Part shown: positions 36,423-44,955 of the stretch, piece by piece
Layout: each line of letters opens with the position of its first letter
How positions within the stretch are numbered: the stretch's first letter is position 1
Made by a program: the position numbers and the translations under genes
Notes under the pieces: generated by a model
Seen by the model: the letters and a program-made list of their open reading frames with translations, nothing else
Told to the model about the DNA's origin: nothing
Database searches by the model: none
Assembly (NCBI GenBank): GCA_964467455.1
Contig: CAYXQJ010000008.1
Location: 1-64,000, forward strand
Direction: 5' to 3'
DNA length: 64,000 nt
Source of the DNA: OLB6 sp964467455
Lineage (GTDB): Bacteria; Bacteroidota; Ignavibacteria; Kapaibacteriales; Kapaibacteriaceae

Positions 36423-37436
36423 TCATAGAAGGTCGTCCTTGGCGGCTCGGTGACGCTCCACATGAGCCCACAACACCTCGATCAGCTCCGGGATGCCGTC
36501 CCCGGTCACCGCAGAAATGCAACGTGCCCTGTGACGCTTGACAAACGGAAGTTGTTCCAATTCATGACGTTGCTCCTCAGTGAGAACGTCGGTCTTCGAC
36601 AAACAGACCATGCTGTTCTTTCTCAGCATCGCGGCATCGTACCCCGAAAGCTCGGACTTGAGCGTCTCGAGGTCGCGTTCGTGGTCGTCGCTCTGACAGT
36701 CGATCAGATACAGAAGGACCGCCGTGCGTTCGATGTGACGTAAGAACTGTATTCCCAAGCCCTTACCCTGGTGAGCCCCCTCAATGAGTCCGGGGATGTC
36801 GGCTACGGTGAACGACCGAAACTCACCCGCACGTACCAGTCCGAGGTTCGGGACCAGCGTCGTGAAGGGATAATCGGCGATCTTGGGCTTGGCCGCGGAG
36901 ACAGAACTTATCAAGGTACTCTTGCCGGCATTGGGGAAGCCGACTAACCCTACATCTGCTAACAACTTAAGCTCTAACTCAAGGTCGTACTCCTCGCCGG
37001 GTGTTCCTGGCTCGGCATGACGCGGCGCCTGGTTGACAGAGGTCGCGAACTCGGAGTTGCCGCGGCCGCCACGACCGGCACGGGCAATGACAAACGTCTG
37101 CCCATCTTCTTCCATATCAATGACTTGCTCGCCCGTTGCCTTATTGCGCACCACAGTCCCGCATGGGACGCGAATCGTGACATCAGCACCGTCTTTGCCT
37201 GTACACCGGCTCTTCCCTCCGGGATTACCGTTGGGCGCCACATACCGACGCTTATACGTAAAGTCAAGCAGCGTACCGAGTTGGCGATCTGCGACCAAGA
37301 TCACGTTACCACCAGCGCCTCCATTGCCACCGTCCGGTCCGCCCTTCGGGACAAACTTTTCACGGCGGAACGAGACATGCCCCTTCCCGCCATCGCCGGC
37401 CTTGACATAGATGGACGCTGTATCAATAAAATTCAT
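36423..37436 (-). CDS. obg: Obg/CgtA GTPase
   Basis: 337-aa essential GTPase acting in 50S ribosome maturation and stress signalling. The glycine-rich Obg fold (about 1-157) starts MNFIDTASIYVKAGDGGKGH and includes PKGGPDGGNGGAGG. The G domain has G1 GFPNAGKST, G3 DIPGLIEGAHQGKGLG and G4 SKTD, and a SAVTG-like G5. It lacks the long C-terminal extension of some orthologues. Its ATG overlaps the stop of the upstream gene by 4 nt and it is last in the operon. Confidence 0.97.
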   Translation of the reverse strand: MNFIDTASIYVKAGDGGKGHVSFRREKFVPKGGPDGGNGGAGGNVILVADRQLGTLLDFTYKRRYVAPNGNPGGKSRCTGKDGADVTIRVPCGTVVRNKATGEQVIDMEEDGQTFVIARAGRGGRGNSEFATSVNQAPRHAEPGTPGEEYDLELELKLLADVGLVGFPNAGKSTLISSVSAAKPKIADYPFTTLVPNLGLVRAGEFRSFTVADIPGLIEGAHQGKGLGIQFLRHIERTAVLLYLIDCQSDDHERDLETLKSELSGYDAAMLRKNSMVCLSKTDVLTEEQRHELEQLPFVKRHRARCISAVTGDGIPELIEVLWAHVERHRAAKDDLL

Positions 37437-38665
37437 CGGAAGGACCTGTTCAGTGCGTGGGCAAACTCCATGGCCACGGCCGTGCTTGCGTCTATGCCCT
37501 TACGAACAAAGAACTTATCGAGTCGGGCCGCAGCGATCTTCCACGTCTCGCTCCCCAACACCTCGCCGATCATGGTCTCCATAGCGACCATTTCTCCACC
37601 AAATAGCTTGGCTAAAAACTTGGTCCGACCGTCAGCGTCGGTCTCAGAAAGGTAGCGTTGGTAGCGGAGTTCGTAGGCGTTGCCTAGCGAAGCGACATCT
37701 GGCTCAGCGACATCTGGCACAGCGACATCTGGCACAGCGACATCTGGCACAGCGACATCAAGGGCCGAGACTTCTGGCGCCACAATCTCTGTCGCAGTCT
37801 CCGCTGTCGCTGACGCTGTTGTCGCCGATTCTGTTGTCGCCGATTCTGTTGTCGCCGCCCCTGCTGTCTCCTCGCCGATAGACTCGATCACCTGGTCGAT
37901 CACGTCCAAGAACTTGGTGCGCGTTAGGACGCGCATGTCCTCGCGATAGAGTAGACGCTCCAGTGCTTGAGAGATCGGGATCGCCCCCTTATCGTCCATA
38001 AAGATGATCACGGACTCCGTGGGCACACTTTCCGGGGGTAGGTCGGGGTTGGTTTCGGCGAAATAGGTGAAGATGGGATTCAAAAGGCGGACAAACTCGT
38101 CTTGGGAGAGGTCGAGGATGGCATCGTTATCAACTTTTTCGACGATGCGCTCGAATTCCACGATCGATAAGATCTCGTACGAGGGGGCGCCATCGGCACC
38201 ACGGGAACGGGCCCAGTTGCGGATGCCTTCGGTGAGATAGGCGTGGTCGTACAGGTATGACAAGCGTAAGATGATCTCGTGCAAAGGCTTAGTGGGTTCG
38301 CCGCGAAAGACGAACCACTTGAGCGTGGTCCGTGGCCGGACGAGAAAATTCAGACGCGTCTTGACGGCAGCATCGATCGTCGACGTCAACTCCTCATGAT
38401 CGAACCGAGCCGAACGCACGTAGGCCTCGTCGAGCTTCGCAGATAAGCCACGGATGGTGGCGTCATGCGTGTCGAACCGAGGGTTAGAATTGCGGATGGC
38501 CCGCTCTTCATGCACCCACCACGCCACTTCAGCGCCAAAAAAAGCGCGGTAGGCGGGATGGATCTGCTCATTGGCGACGATCGCCTGGAGCGGGACGTAG
38601 GGATCGGTGGTCGCGATCAGCTTCTTCAAGCTCTTACGCGCCCGATCAAGTTCCTTCTCGAACAT
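37433..38665 (-). CDS. orphan protein with in-frame Ala/Thr/Asp/Val repeats
   Basis: 410 aa, no signal peptide or transmembrane segment. The N-terminal part (1-265) is mainly helical and contains FFGAEVAWWVHEE. Two low-complexity arrays follow: TESATTESATTASATAE and four copies of VPDVA (15-bp units in DNA). A short helical C-terminal domain (about 335-410) contains KFLAKLFGGEMVAM. Family not recognised. It overlaps obg by 4 nt and follows the anti-sigma gene by 45 nt, so it is co-transcribed with radA, the sigma factor and obg. The linker-like repeats probably separate two domains; function unknown. Confidence 0.75.
   Translation of the reverse strand: MFEKELDRARKSLKKLIATTDPYVPLQAIVANEQIHPAYRAFFGAEVAWWVHEERAIRNSNPRFDTHDATIRGLSAKLDEAYVRSARFDHEELTSTIDAAVKTRLNFLVRPRTTLKWFVFRGEPTKPLHEIILRLSYLYDHAYLTEGIRNWARSRGADGAPSYEILSIVEFERIVEKVDNDAILDLSQDEFVRLLNPIFTYFAETNPDLPPESVPTESVIIFMDDKGAIPISQALERLLYREDMRVLTRTKFLDVIDQVIESIGEETAGAATTESATTESATTASATAETATEIVAPEVSALDVAVPDVAVPDVAVPDVAEPDVASLGNAYELRYQRYLSETDADGRTKFLAKLFGGEMVAMETMIGEVLGSETWKIAAARLDKFFVRKGIDASTAVAMEFAHALNRSFR
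37680..37870. repeat. in-frame tandem repeats of 15 bp and 12-18 bp
   Basis: Four near-identical copies of GCGACATCTGGCACA (37697-37757), then TGTTGTCGCCGATTC-type copies (37806-37862). Unit lengths are multiples of 3, so the reading frame is kept. Confidence 0.8.
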
Positions 38666-38710
38666 GGTTTCCGGCGTTGATGCTGCGGCCGCAAGATACG
38701 GACCCGCCGG

Positions 38711-39196
38711 TCAATAGCCCGCTACACCGTGCAGTTTTCGTGGCTTGGACGCCTTCCGAACCCGCATAGGGCTGGTAGGGGGCATTTCACGAACCGGTGC
38801 CGGCGTGAGGTTGTACAGGTCGACCGTCCGTGCTGCCACATCGGGTACACGCACCACGCGCACCACATCCGGCTGTGAGGTGAAATACCACACGCTAACG
38901 ATACTCACGAGCACGGCCACGATACCAAGCGGCACCCCAAACCTCGACAGGAACGTAGGATCCGCCGTCGGTTCGGTAGAGGCCTTGGCCTTCCCCAGCA
39001 CTGCCTCCTCAAAGCCCACTGGAACCGGTGGCTCCGGTAACGAAGACAACCACGACCGCACCATGGTGCTGCGCTCGAAGTCGTCCGGGGGTTCTATGTT
39101 GAGGTGGTTGGTGGTCACGTGGTCTGTGGTTGGTGGTCCGTGGTTCGTGGTCTGTGGTTGGTGGTCTGTGGTCACTCTACCCTCAACCCTCTCCAC
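38711..39196 (-). CDS. probable anti-sigma factor or sigma-linked membrane protein
   Basis: Up to 161 aa from GTG 39196. A core DDFERSTMVRSWLSSLPEPP precedes a single transmembrane helix (VPLGIVAVLVSIVSVWYF) and a proline-rich extracytoplasmic tail. Position right after an ECF sigma gene (12 nt gap) plus one membrane span suggests an anti-sigma factor, but no zinc-binding HXXXCXXC motif is visible. The first about 35 residues are encoded by TGGTCTGTGGTTGG-type tandem repeats, so the true start may be further in (for example ATG 39064). Function inferred from context. Confidence 0.6.
   Translation of the reverse strand: MERVEGRVTTDHQPQTTNHGPPTTDHVTTNHLNIEPPDDFERSTMVRSWLSSLPEPPVPVGFEEAVLGKAKASTEPTADPTFLSRFGVPLGIVAVLVSIVSVWYFTSQPDVVRVVRVPDVAARTVDLYNLTPAPVREMPPTSPMRVRKASKPRKLHGVAGY
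39103..39176. repeat. TGTGGTTGGTGGTC-type tandem repeat
   Basis: Overlapping words GGTTGGTGGTC, GGTCTGTGG and GGTTCGTGG alternate over about 75 bp between the sigma factor gene and the membrane-protein core. In the minus frame they encode a Thr/Asn/His/Pro-rich stretch. Confidence 0.75.
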
Positions 39197-39208
39197 TTAG
39201 ACACTATC

Positions 39209-39835
39209 CTACGGGTTTGTTGTTCCAAACAATTCATCATACAGCCCCTTGAGTTGCTCTTGGAGCTGGGCTCGGCCCCTGTTGATACGACTCTTCACCG
39301 TACCAAGCTCGGTCTTCGTGATCTCGGCGATCTCTTCGTACGACATCTGCTGGACGTCTCGAAGAACGACCATCTCACGGTACGATGGCGAGACGCGCAT
39401 CAAGGCCTTCTGCACTTCTTGGGTGATGGTGTTTGTGTCAACACGCTCATCAGGTCGGTATGTCTCGTCCGGAACATCCCATATCTCCTGGTCTTCGCCT
39501 ACACCAAAGGCCTGCTGCATCGACGTGCCGTGTTTGCGGCGATATTTCTTGAGCTCAGTCCGCGCCAGATTGCCGGCGATCGTATACAACCACGTCGAGA
39601 ACTTCACCTCTCCTTGAAACGTGTTGGCAAACCGATACAACCGCACAAAGGTCTCTTGCGCGATATCACATGCGTCGTCATAGCTGCCAATGAATCGAAA
39701 CACAAACGTGATGATCGGTTGCTTGTATCTGCGCATCAACTCGACGAACGCCCGCTCGTCGCCGGCAACAAACTCTTGCACCAGCGTTTCATCTGCAACA
39801 CCGTGTCGGGAACTATGGTCTCTTCCGTGGCTCAT
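39209..39835 (-). CDS. ECF-type RNA polymerase sigma factor
   Basis: 208-aa sigma-70 family factor of the extracytoplasmic-function type. Region 2 holds DDACDIAQETFVRLYRFANT and FSTWLYTIAGNLAR. Region 4 holds SYREMVVLRDVQQMSYEEIA and GTVKSRINRGRAQLQ, the helix-turn-helix that reads the -35 element. Its start overlaps the radA stop by 4 nt and the next gene is a probable anti-sigma factor. The regulon and signal are unknown. Confidence 0.95.
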   Translation of the reverse strand: MSHGRDHSSRHGVADETLVQEFVAGDERAFVELMRRYKQPIITFVFRFIGSYDDACDIAQETFVRLYRFANTFQGEVKFSTWLYTIAGNLARTELKKYRRKHGTSMQQAFGVGEDQEIWDVPDETYRPDERVDTNTITQEVQKALMRVSPSYREMVVLRDVQQMSYEEIAEITKTELGTVKSRINRGRAQLQEQLKGLYDELFGTTNP

Positions 39836-41190
39836 CTGAACAATGCCGTAAGGACGTGCGATAATCGTTCGACAGAAACGATCGACTCAGATACAAATTT
39901 GTCGGTAGGGGGCACGTAGACCCTACTCATCCCAAGACGAAGAGCTTCTTGAATGCGCTGTTCAAGATACGCAACCCGACGGATCTCTCCTGTAAGTCCA
40001 AGCTCGCCGACAAATGCGCAACCTTGCGGAATGGCGGTGTCGGTCACACTGCCGGCTAAGGCGACGGCTACACCAAGGTCGATGGCCGGATCCTGAATAG
40101 CGATGCCGCCGGCGATGTTCACGAAGACATCACTTTGACGCACCTGCACTCCGCCGCGCTTCTCCAACACAGCCAAGATCAATTGCAGCCGTTTACTGTC
40201 GTAACCCGAACTCACGCGCTGCGGCACACTGTAGCCGCTTGCTGATACAAGTGCCTGCACTTCAACGAGCAACGGACGTGTTCCTTCCATCACGGCTACA
40301 ACAGCCGTACCGGGCTCATCTGCACGTCGGTTCGACAACAACACTTCTGATGGATTCGGCACCTCCATCAGGCCGGTGCTCTGCATGTCGAAGACGCCGA
40401 TCTCATTCGTTGAACCATATCGATTCTTCAACGCACGGAGGACGCGGTACGAATACGTGCCTTCACCTTCGAACTGCAGCACGGTGTCCACCATGTGTTC
40501 AAGCACCTTCGGTCCGGCGATCATTCCATCCTTCGTCACATGGCCGATCAAGATCATCGGCACACCGGATCGTTTTGCGATACGCGTCAACAATGCCGTA
40601 CACTCTCGCACTTGTGCAACACTACCTGCTGATGATTCTAACAGATCCGTCACCATCGTCTGCACGGAGTCGATCACGACGATCTGCGGCTGCATCTGTT
40701 CGATCGTCGCAGCGATCCGCTCGATGTTGGTCTCCGACGCAACAACGATCGATTCCACAGGCAATGAAAGCCGATCTGCACGCTGCTTGATCTGGTGCAG
40801 ACTTTCTTCACCGGTCACATACAGTGCCGTGCCGTATCGACGTCCCACAGCTGCGGCAAGCTGCAGTGTTAGCGTGCTCTTGCCCATGCCGGGATCACCA
40901 CCAACCAACACCACACTGCCGGGGACCAGACCGCCCCCTAATACTCGATCCAATTCAGGCATGCCGGTGAGAAACCTGCGGGCCTCATCTGAACGCACTT
41001 CGTGAAGCGACACAGGTTGAATGGCTCCAACAAGGGAACGTTGGGAACTCCGACTGCGTTTCGTACCCGTGGTTCGCGTGTCGACCTCTTCGACCATTGT
41101 TTCCCACGAATTACAGGACGGACACTTCCCCATCCATTTCGAGGCGACATGGCCGCAAGAAGTGCATCGATACACAGAACGTGTTTTCAT
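39832..41190 (-). CDS. radA: DNA repair protein RadA
   Basis: 452-aa RadA/Sms, a RecA-like DnaB-type ATPase that promotes branch migration in recombination. An N-terminal zinc finger (CTSCGHVASKWMGKCPSC) is followed by Walker A GGDPGMGKST, the RadA-specific KNRYGSTNE motif, and a C-terminal Lon-protease-like domain (to ALFR). Full length. First gene of the operon radA-sigma-(anti-sigma)-orphan-obg, with a TACCTTTG promoter 21 nt before the ATG and a purine-rich AAGAAGAAG ribosome site. Confidence 0.96.
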   Translation of the reverse strand: MKTRSVYRCTSCGHVASKWMGKCPSCNSWETMVEEVDTRTTGTKRSRSSQRSLVGAIQPVSLHEVRSDEARRFLTGMPELDRVLGGGLVPGSVVLVGGDPGMGKSTLTLQLAAAVGRRYGTALYVTGEESLHQIKQRADRLSLPVESIVVASETNIERIAATIEQMQPQIVVIDSVQTMVTDLLESSAGSVAQVRECTALLTRIAKRSGVPMILIGHVTKDGMIAGPKVLEHMVDTVLQFEGEGTYSYRVLRALKNRYGSTNEIGVFDMQSTGLMEVPNPSEVLLSNRRADEPGTAVVAVMEGTRPLLVEVQALVSASGYSVPQRVSSGYDSKRLQLILAVLEKRGGVQVRQSDVFVNIAGGIAIQDPAIDLGVAVALAGSVTDTAIPQGCAFVGELGLTGEIRRVAYLEQRIQEALRLGMSRVYVPPTDKFVSESIVSVERLSHVLTALFR

Positions 41191-41211
41191 AAGTTCTTCT
41201 TCTTAGAACAA

Positions 41212-41219
41212 CAAAGGTA
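41212..41219 (-). promoter_or_regulatory. TACCTTTG promoter element for radA
   Basis: A perfect TAnnTTTG on the minus strand lies 21 nt before ATG 41190, leaving a leader of about 17 nt that contains AAGAAGAAG. No clear -33 TTTG is seen. Confidence 0.5.
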
Positions 41220-41220
41220 G

Positions 41221-41228
41221 TACATTCG
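41221..41228 (+). promoter_or_regulatory. TACATTCG promoter-like element for crtB
   Basis: TACATTCG (TAnnTTTG with one change) ends 4 nt before GTG 41233, with no Shine-Dalgarno sequence. The geometry matches the elements before 7241 and 18473. It overlaps the divergent radA promoter region. Confidence 0.3.
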
Positions 41229-41232
41229 CTTC

Positions 41233-42159
41233 GTGAGAGAGAGCACCATCACATTGGACGCAGCGTACGAAGTATGTCGCAGGGTGACGTTCACCCATGC
41301 GAAGACCTTCTATTTCGCTTCACACTTCATTCCGAAACACAAACGTGCGGCCTGTTATGCCGTCTATGCGTTTTGTCGATACGTCGACGATATTGTAGAT
41401 GTGGCAATGGAGCGCGGAGATGTGACACGCGACGATGCTGTCCGACTTGTCGAGCAATGGCGTTCTGACGTCAGCGCACTCTACGATCCATCCACAACAC
41501 CCTCTTCTGCGTCCAACGACCGCACCTACGAATCACGAGCCGTGCTCATGGCGTGGGAAGACACGTTATCGCGCTACCACATCCCCCGCCATCTGCCGGA
41601 GGAACTGATCGAGGGCGTGCTGATGGATACGACCTTTACACGTTTTAACACCTATGACGAGCTCCGCGACTACTGCTATAAGGTCGCATCTGTTGTGGGC
41701 TTGATGACGTCGGAGATCTTTGGCTTTAAGGATCAACGTGCTGTCCCTCATGCGATCGATCTTGGCATTGCCATGCAGCTTACCAACATCATTCGTGACG
41801 TAAAGGAAGATGCAGAACGCGGCAGGATCTACTTCCCGGAAGAAGAGTATCGTCGATTCAACGTCACTGCCGACGATCTCAACCATGGACGTTGGTCAGC
41901 AAACATGCGCGATCTGATCCGTTGGCAAGTCGAGCGCGCCGACGCACTGTATACGAGCGCTGATCTTGGCATTCCCTACCTTGATGCCGACAGCCGACTT
42001 ACCGTGCAATTGATGAGCACCAACTACCGCAAGATCTTGCGCGTTGTAGAGTCGATGGACTACAATGTATTCAAGGGGCGAGCAAGCACGTCAACACTGC
42101 AAAAGATCGCCTCGATCCCGTGGTCATGGCGCACTGTGTGCCGCATGGGTCACTCGTAG
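41233..42159 (+). CDS. crtB: squalene/phytoene synthase family protein
   Basis: 308-aa all-helical prenyl synthase that condenses two prenyl diphosphates head to head (phytoene from geranylgeranyl-PP or a squalene-type product from farnesyl-PP). The two Asp-rich Mg2+-diphosphate motifs are present: DDIVD at 52-56 and DVKED at 189-193 within MQLTNIIRDVKEDAERGRIY. The latter stretch is typical of CrtB. No desaturase (crtI) or squalene-hopene genes lie nearby, so phytoene versus squalene specificity is uncertain. GTG start. Its last 10 bases overlap the convergent neighbouring gene. Confidence 0.88.
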   Translation: MRESTITLDAAYEVCRRVTFTHAKTFYFASHFIPKHKRAACYAVYAFCRYVDDIVDVAMERGDVTRDDAVRLVEQWRSDVSALYDPSTTPSSASNDRTYESRAVLMAWEDTLSRYHIPRHLPEELIEGVLMDTTFTRFNTYDELRDYCYKVASVVGLMTSEIFGFKDQRAVPHAIDLGIAMQLTNIIRDVKEDAERGRIYFPEEEYRRFNVTADDLNHGRWSANMRDLIRWQVERADALYTSADLGIPYLDADSRLTVQLMSTNYRKILRVVESMDYNVFKGRASTSTLQKIASIPWSWRTVCRMGHS

Positions 42160-43019
42160 TAGTAGGTGACGTCGGTGATGCGGAATTGGCCGTATTCAAA
42201 GTCGCCCGACTCTAAGTTCCACACGAAGTCGACCTCTGTTGGGATCATCACGCCTTCCACCTCGCGATAGTTCTTGCACTCGAGTGTAAAACGTGACTGT
42301 TCAAATCCACTCTTGTTGTCACGAAACTTGTTTTCCGTGACGATACGATCGATCTCGCCGATCTCGTTCATGTGGAAGATGGCTTGTACGCGCGTCTCAC
42401 CATCGGTGAGCACGGCCTCTGCCGTGTTCTGATCGATCTCGCGCCACTTCAGTGTCTTCGTAGGTAACAATCCCGTGGGCAACCACACCAGCTCGCTCAA
42501 GAAGCGGAACAACATCGAGGCGTCGGTCTCGGGTCCGTCAAGCTCTTGCAGCGTGAGTGCACCGAAGAGTTTGATGTGTCCGTGTCCTTCGCCCATGAAG
42601 TAGCTAAGCTTTGCTGTCCGCCACCATGCTGCATTGTGTCGAAGCACTGCGTCCCACACAAAGCCGGCTTCCATGCCGGAGATCACTTCCGTGGCTTTGA
42701 CGTCGAACCACGGAGACCCCGGCCGATGACGAAACTTCGCTTCCTGCTTGAGCACAGCGTACCGAATGTTCGGCTGACCTTCCTTGAGAGCATACTGCAG
42801 GTACCGACGCACAGGTCCCGGCAACCTCTCAGCCAACGATGCGGAGAAGTGCGGCAGTTGCTCTTTGCCGATCGAACGAATCAGACGATTGATGGACCGG
42901 CGCACGAAGACGCGCGAAACAAGTGCGCTCATACCCCACAGCACGAGGATGGTCAACACCACCATGCCGCCGATCATGATCGGTTTGGAGCCCACGATAT
43001 ATTGAAGAATGCTTTCCAT
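42150..43019 (-). CDS. DUF6544-like membrane-anchored protein
   Basis: 289 aa from ATG 43019. One N-terminal transmembrane helix (about 10-32), then LPGPVRRYLQYAL, PWFDVKATEVISG and LFRFLSELVWLPTGLLP, which together resemble the DUF6544 family of uncharacterised proteins. A longer frame to 43064 runs into the upstream gene and is not needed. It follows the 43022-44383 gene by 2 nt. Function unknown; a lipocalin-like or lipid-binding beta fold is a guess. Confidence 0.7.
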   Translation of the reverse strand: MESILQYIVGSKPIMIGGMVVLTILVLWGMSALVSRVFVRRSINRLIRSIGKEQLPHFSASLAERLPGPVRRYLQYALKEGQPNIRYAVLKQEAKFRHRPGSPWFDVKATEVISGMEAGFVWDAVLRHNAAWWRTAKLSYFMGEGHGHIKLFGALTLQELDGPETDASMLFRFLSELVWLPTGLLPTKTLKWREIDQNTAEAVLTDGETRVQAIFHMNEIGEIDRIVTENKFRDNKSGFEQSRFTLECKNYREVEGVMIPTEVDFVWNLESGDFEYGQFRITDVTYYYE

Positions 43020-43021
43020 GT

Positions 43022-44383
43022 TCACGACCGACCCATCTGCCATGCAGTGATCCGCTGTCCCCATCTAGCTACAAGCGGCGCCGTCGCCACAAAAAAGAAC
43101 ATCAGCGGGATGAGTTTGAAAATACCACGACGAAGCGTCTGTTCAACCACTGCCGCTGTAAAGATCGTCCCAACGATCTCCAGACCGAGGAAGATCATCA
43201 TGATCCAGGCAAGGGTCGCGATCGAACCGGTCGTACGCGTCACCACGCCGTTGGCAACTGCGATCACGGCAAACAACAAGAACGACGCAGCCCACAGCCC
43301 CTTATCAAAGATCACATTGGAGAACGTGTCACCGAGCACGGTGAAGAATCTACCCACATCGAATGCGGTGAGCTCGCTCATGGTATCAGGACGTACCGGA
43401 AGATAGACCTGGATGAAGAAGAGGTTCCAGAGAGCAAACAACGCGAACGAAACAGCGCCGGCGATCGCGATATACGTGAAGGCATCCTTGACACCACGTT
43501 TCTTGACCAACAGCGGAAGTGTTGCCAGAAGACCCAACGTCACGAGGAGGATCGTCTCCGTTCTCGACCAGCAACCGGCAGCGAACAACAACGCCGCAAC
43601 ACCATAGGCGGTCACGTCGTCGCGTTCGAGACTCATCGCAAGCAACATCGCGCCACTGGCAACAAAGACGGCGTTGGCATAATCCGTCTGTAGCAGGTAG
43701 GTGTAGCCAAGAAGTTCCGGAGTGAGGATCGTAAGCAGCCACAACACATTGGCGATGAATGGCTGACTTACCGTGCGGTAGGCAGACCACAAGAACCATG
43801 AGAAGGCAATGGCCATCACACCAAGCCATACTTGTCCATACGTGAAGCCGATAAGGCGATACATCACCTGCATCAACATCGCAAACGGCGCATAGAACGG
43901 CTGATTCGAGAGACGTCCTGCCAACGTCGGGTCGGTGAAGACTCGGTTAACGATCGTGCCTTGTTCAACGGTCTCACGGGCAACAAGATCGATACCGGCC
44001 ATTGCATCAAATGGTGTCACCGGCCAGTACCAGGCAGCCCACACGACATAATATCCAACGGTCAAGCCCATGCCGATCGCCACAACGTCATACAGTTGCA
44101 GCGTGAAGACAGGTTTCTTGAACAGATCGTCGTAGAAGGTCTTTACACGCGGCCACCACGCGTGCGTAAGAAGCACGCCGGTGATCGCCGTGACCGTCAT
44201 CATCGACTGACTCATTCCCAAGTTCCACAGATCGACGCTGAAGAACATGACGGAATGGATGAACATCCCAACGATCAGCGCCAGCGGGACTGAGACCGAG
44301 CGTGGGAGACGCGTGTTCAACGAACCCAGGGCACCAAAGCCCATGATCCATTGCAGGAGAAGAATGAGCACGAAGATGATCAT
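43022..44383 (-). CDS. polytopic membrane protein, GT-C glycosyltransferase-like
   Basis: 453 aa with about eleven transmembrane helices. The large first periplasmic loop (about 120-170) contains PVTPFDAMAGIDLVARE and NQPFYAPFAMLMQVMY, in the position and style of GT-C/PMT-type glycosyltransferases that use polyprenyl-phosphate sugars. An acidic DxD or ExD pair typical for that loop is not clear, so the call is tentative. It overlaps the next upstream gene by 4 nt and is probably co-expressed with the 191-aa protein. Likely role in cell-envelope sugar transfer. Confidence 0.6.
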   Translation of the reverse strand: MIIFVLILLLQWIMGFGALGSLNTRLPRSVSVPLALIVGMFIHSVMFFSVDLWNLGMSQSMMTVTAITGVLLTHAWWPRVKTFYDDLFKKPVFTLQLYDVVAIGMGLTVGYYVVWAAWYWPVTPFDAMAGIDLVARETVEQGTIVNRVFTDPTLAGRLSNQPFYAPFAMLMQVMYRLIGFTYGQVWLGVMAIAFSWFLWSAYRTVSQPFIANVLWLLTILTPELLGYTYLLQTDYANAVFVASGAMLLAMSLERDDVTAYGVAALLFAAGCWSRTETILLVTLGLLATLPLLVKKRGVKDAFTYIAIAGAVSFALFALWNLFFIQVYLPVRPDTMSELTAFDVGRFFTVLGDTFSNVIFDKGLWAASFLLFAVIAVANGVVTRTTGSIATLAWIMMIFLGLEIVGTIFTAAVVEQTLRRGIFKLIPLMFFFVATAPLVARWGQRITAWQMGRS

Positions 44384-44955
44384 CGTCCACCTCGTGCTGA
44401 TCGGTAGACGTTCATCAATGAATCGAGGTTGGTGCCGCCACCGCGACGAGCGATCGAGATCGACCGCGGCTCCAGTGCGATGTAGGCATTGGCTTTGGAT
44501 CGTCGGGCCGTATCGTCAAAGGCCACGATCGGTTGAAAGCCCGCGAAGTACGTGAAGATCCGCGCATCGGTCCAGATCGCCGGCACGTTCAAGTACTTGT
44601 CGGCATATTCTTTAGGGGGCAGGAGGATCGTATCGCCCGGACGCATGTTCTCGGTGATCCAGAGCGGGATCTCAACGTTGCCGACGTGACGCATGAAGTT
44701 GCGCTTCCGCCACGAAGAGACCTTGGTGAACGTGTCGAGTCGCTCGGCATAGAAGCCGATGCGCGCGTCATAGGCCATCGAATAGGTGTTCCATCCGCCG
44801 AGATCGGCATTGATCAGGATGGTAATGAATAGCCCCATGATCATCGCCAAGATCAGGCTACGCAAGGAAAAGACCGGAGGCCGCGTGTTCGCAGATCCGG
44901 TCGGTGTTTCGGCGGTGACGCCGTTAGTTCGCTGAGAGCGCTTCTGCCCCACCAA
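44380..44955 (-). CDS. membrane-anchored protein of unknown function
   Basis: About 191 aa with one transmembrane helix (about 31-49, SLILAMIMGLFITILIN) and an extracytoplasmic domain (LWITENMRPGDTILLPPKEY ... RIFTYFAGFQPIVAFDD). The extracytoplasmic part resembles the soluble end domain found after multi-helix regions in membrane glycosyltransferases, so it may be a detached partner of the 43022 gene. The start is TTG 44955 or GTG 44952, both overlapping the atpG 3' end by about 30 nt. Family not recognised. Confidence 0.55.
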   Translation of the reverse strand: MVGQKRSQRTNGVTAETPTGSANTRPPVFSLRSLILAMIMGLFITILINADLGGWNTYSMAYDARIGFYAERLDTFTKVSSWRKRNFMRHVGNVEIPLWITENMRPGDTILLPPKEYADKYLNVPAIWTDARIFTYFAGFQPIVAFDDTARRSKANAYIALEPRSISIARRGGGTNLDSLMNVYRSARGGR

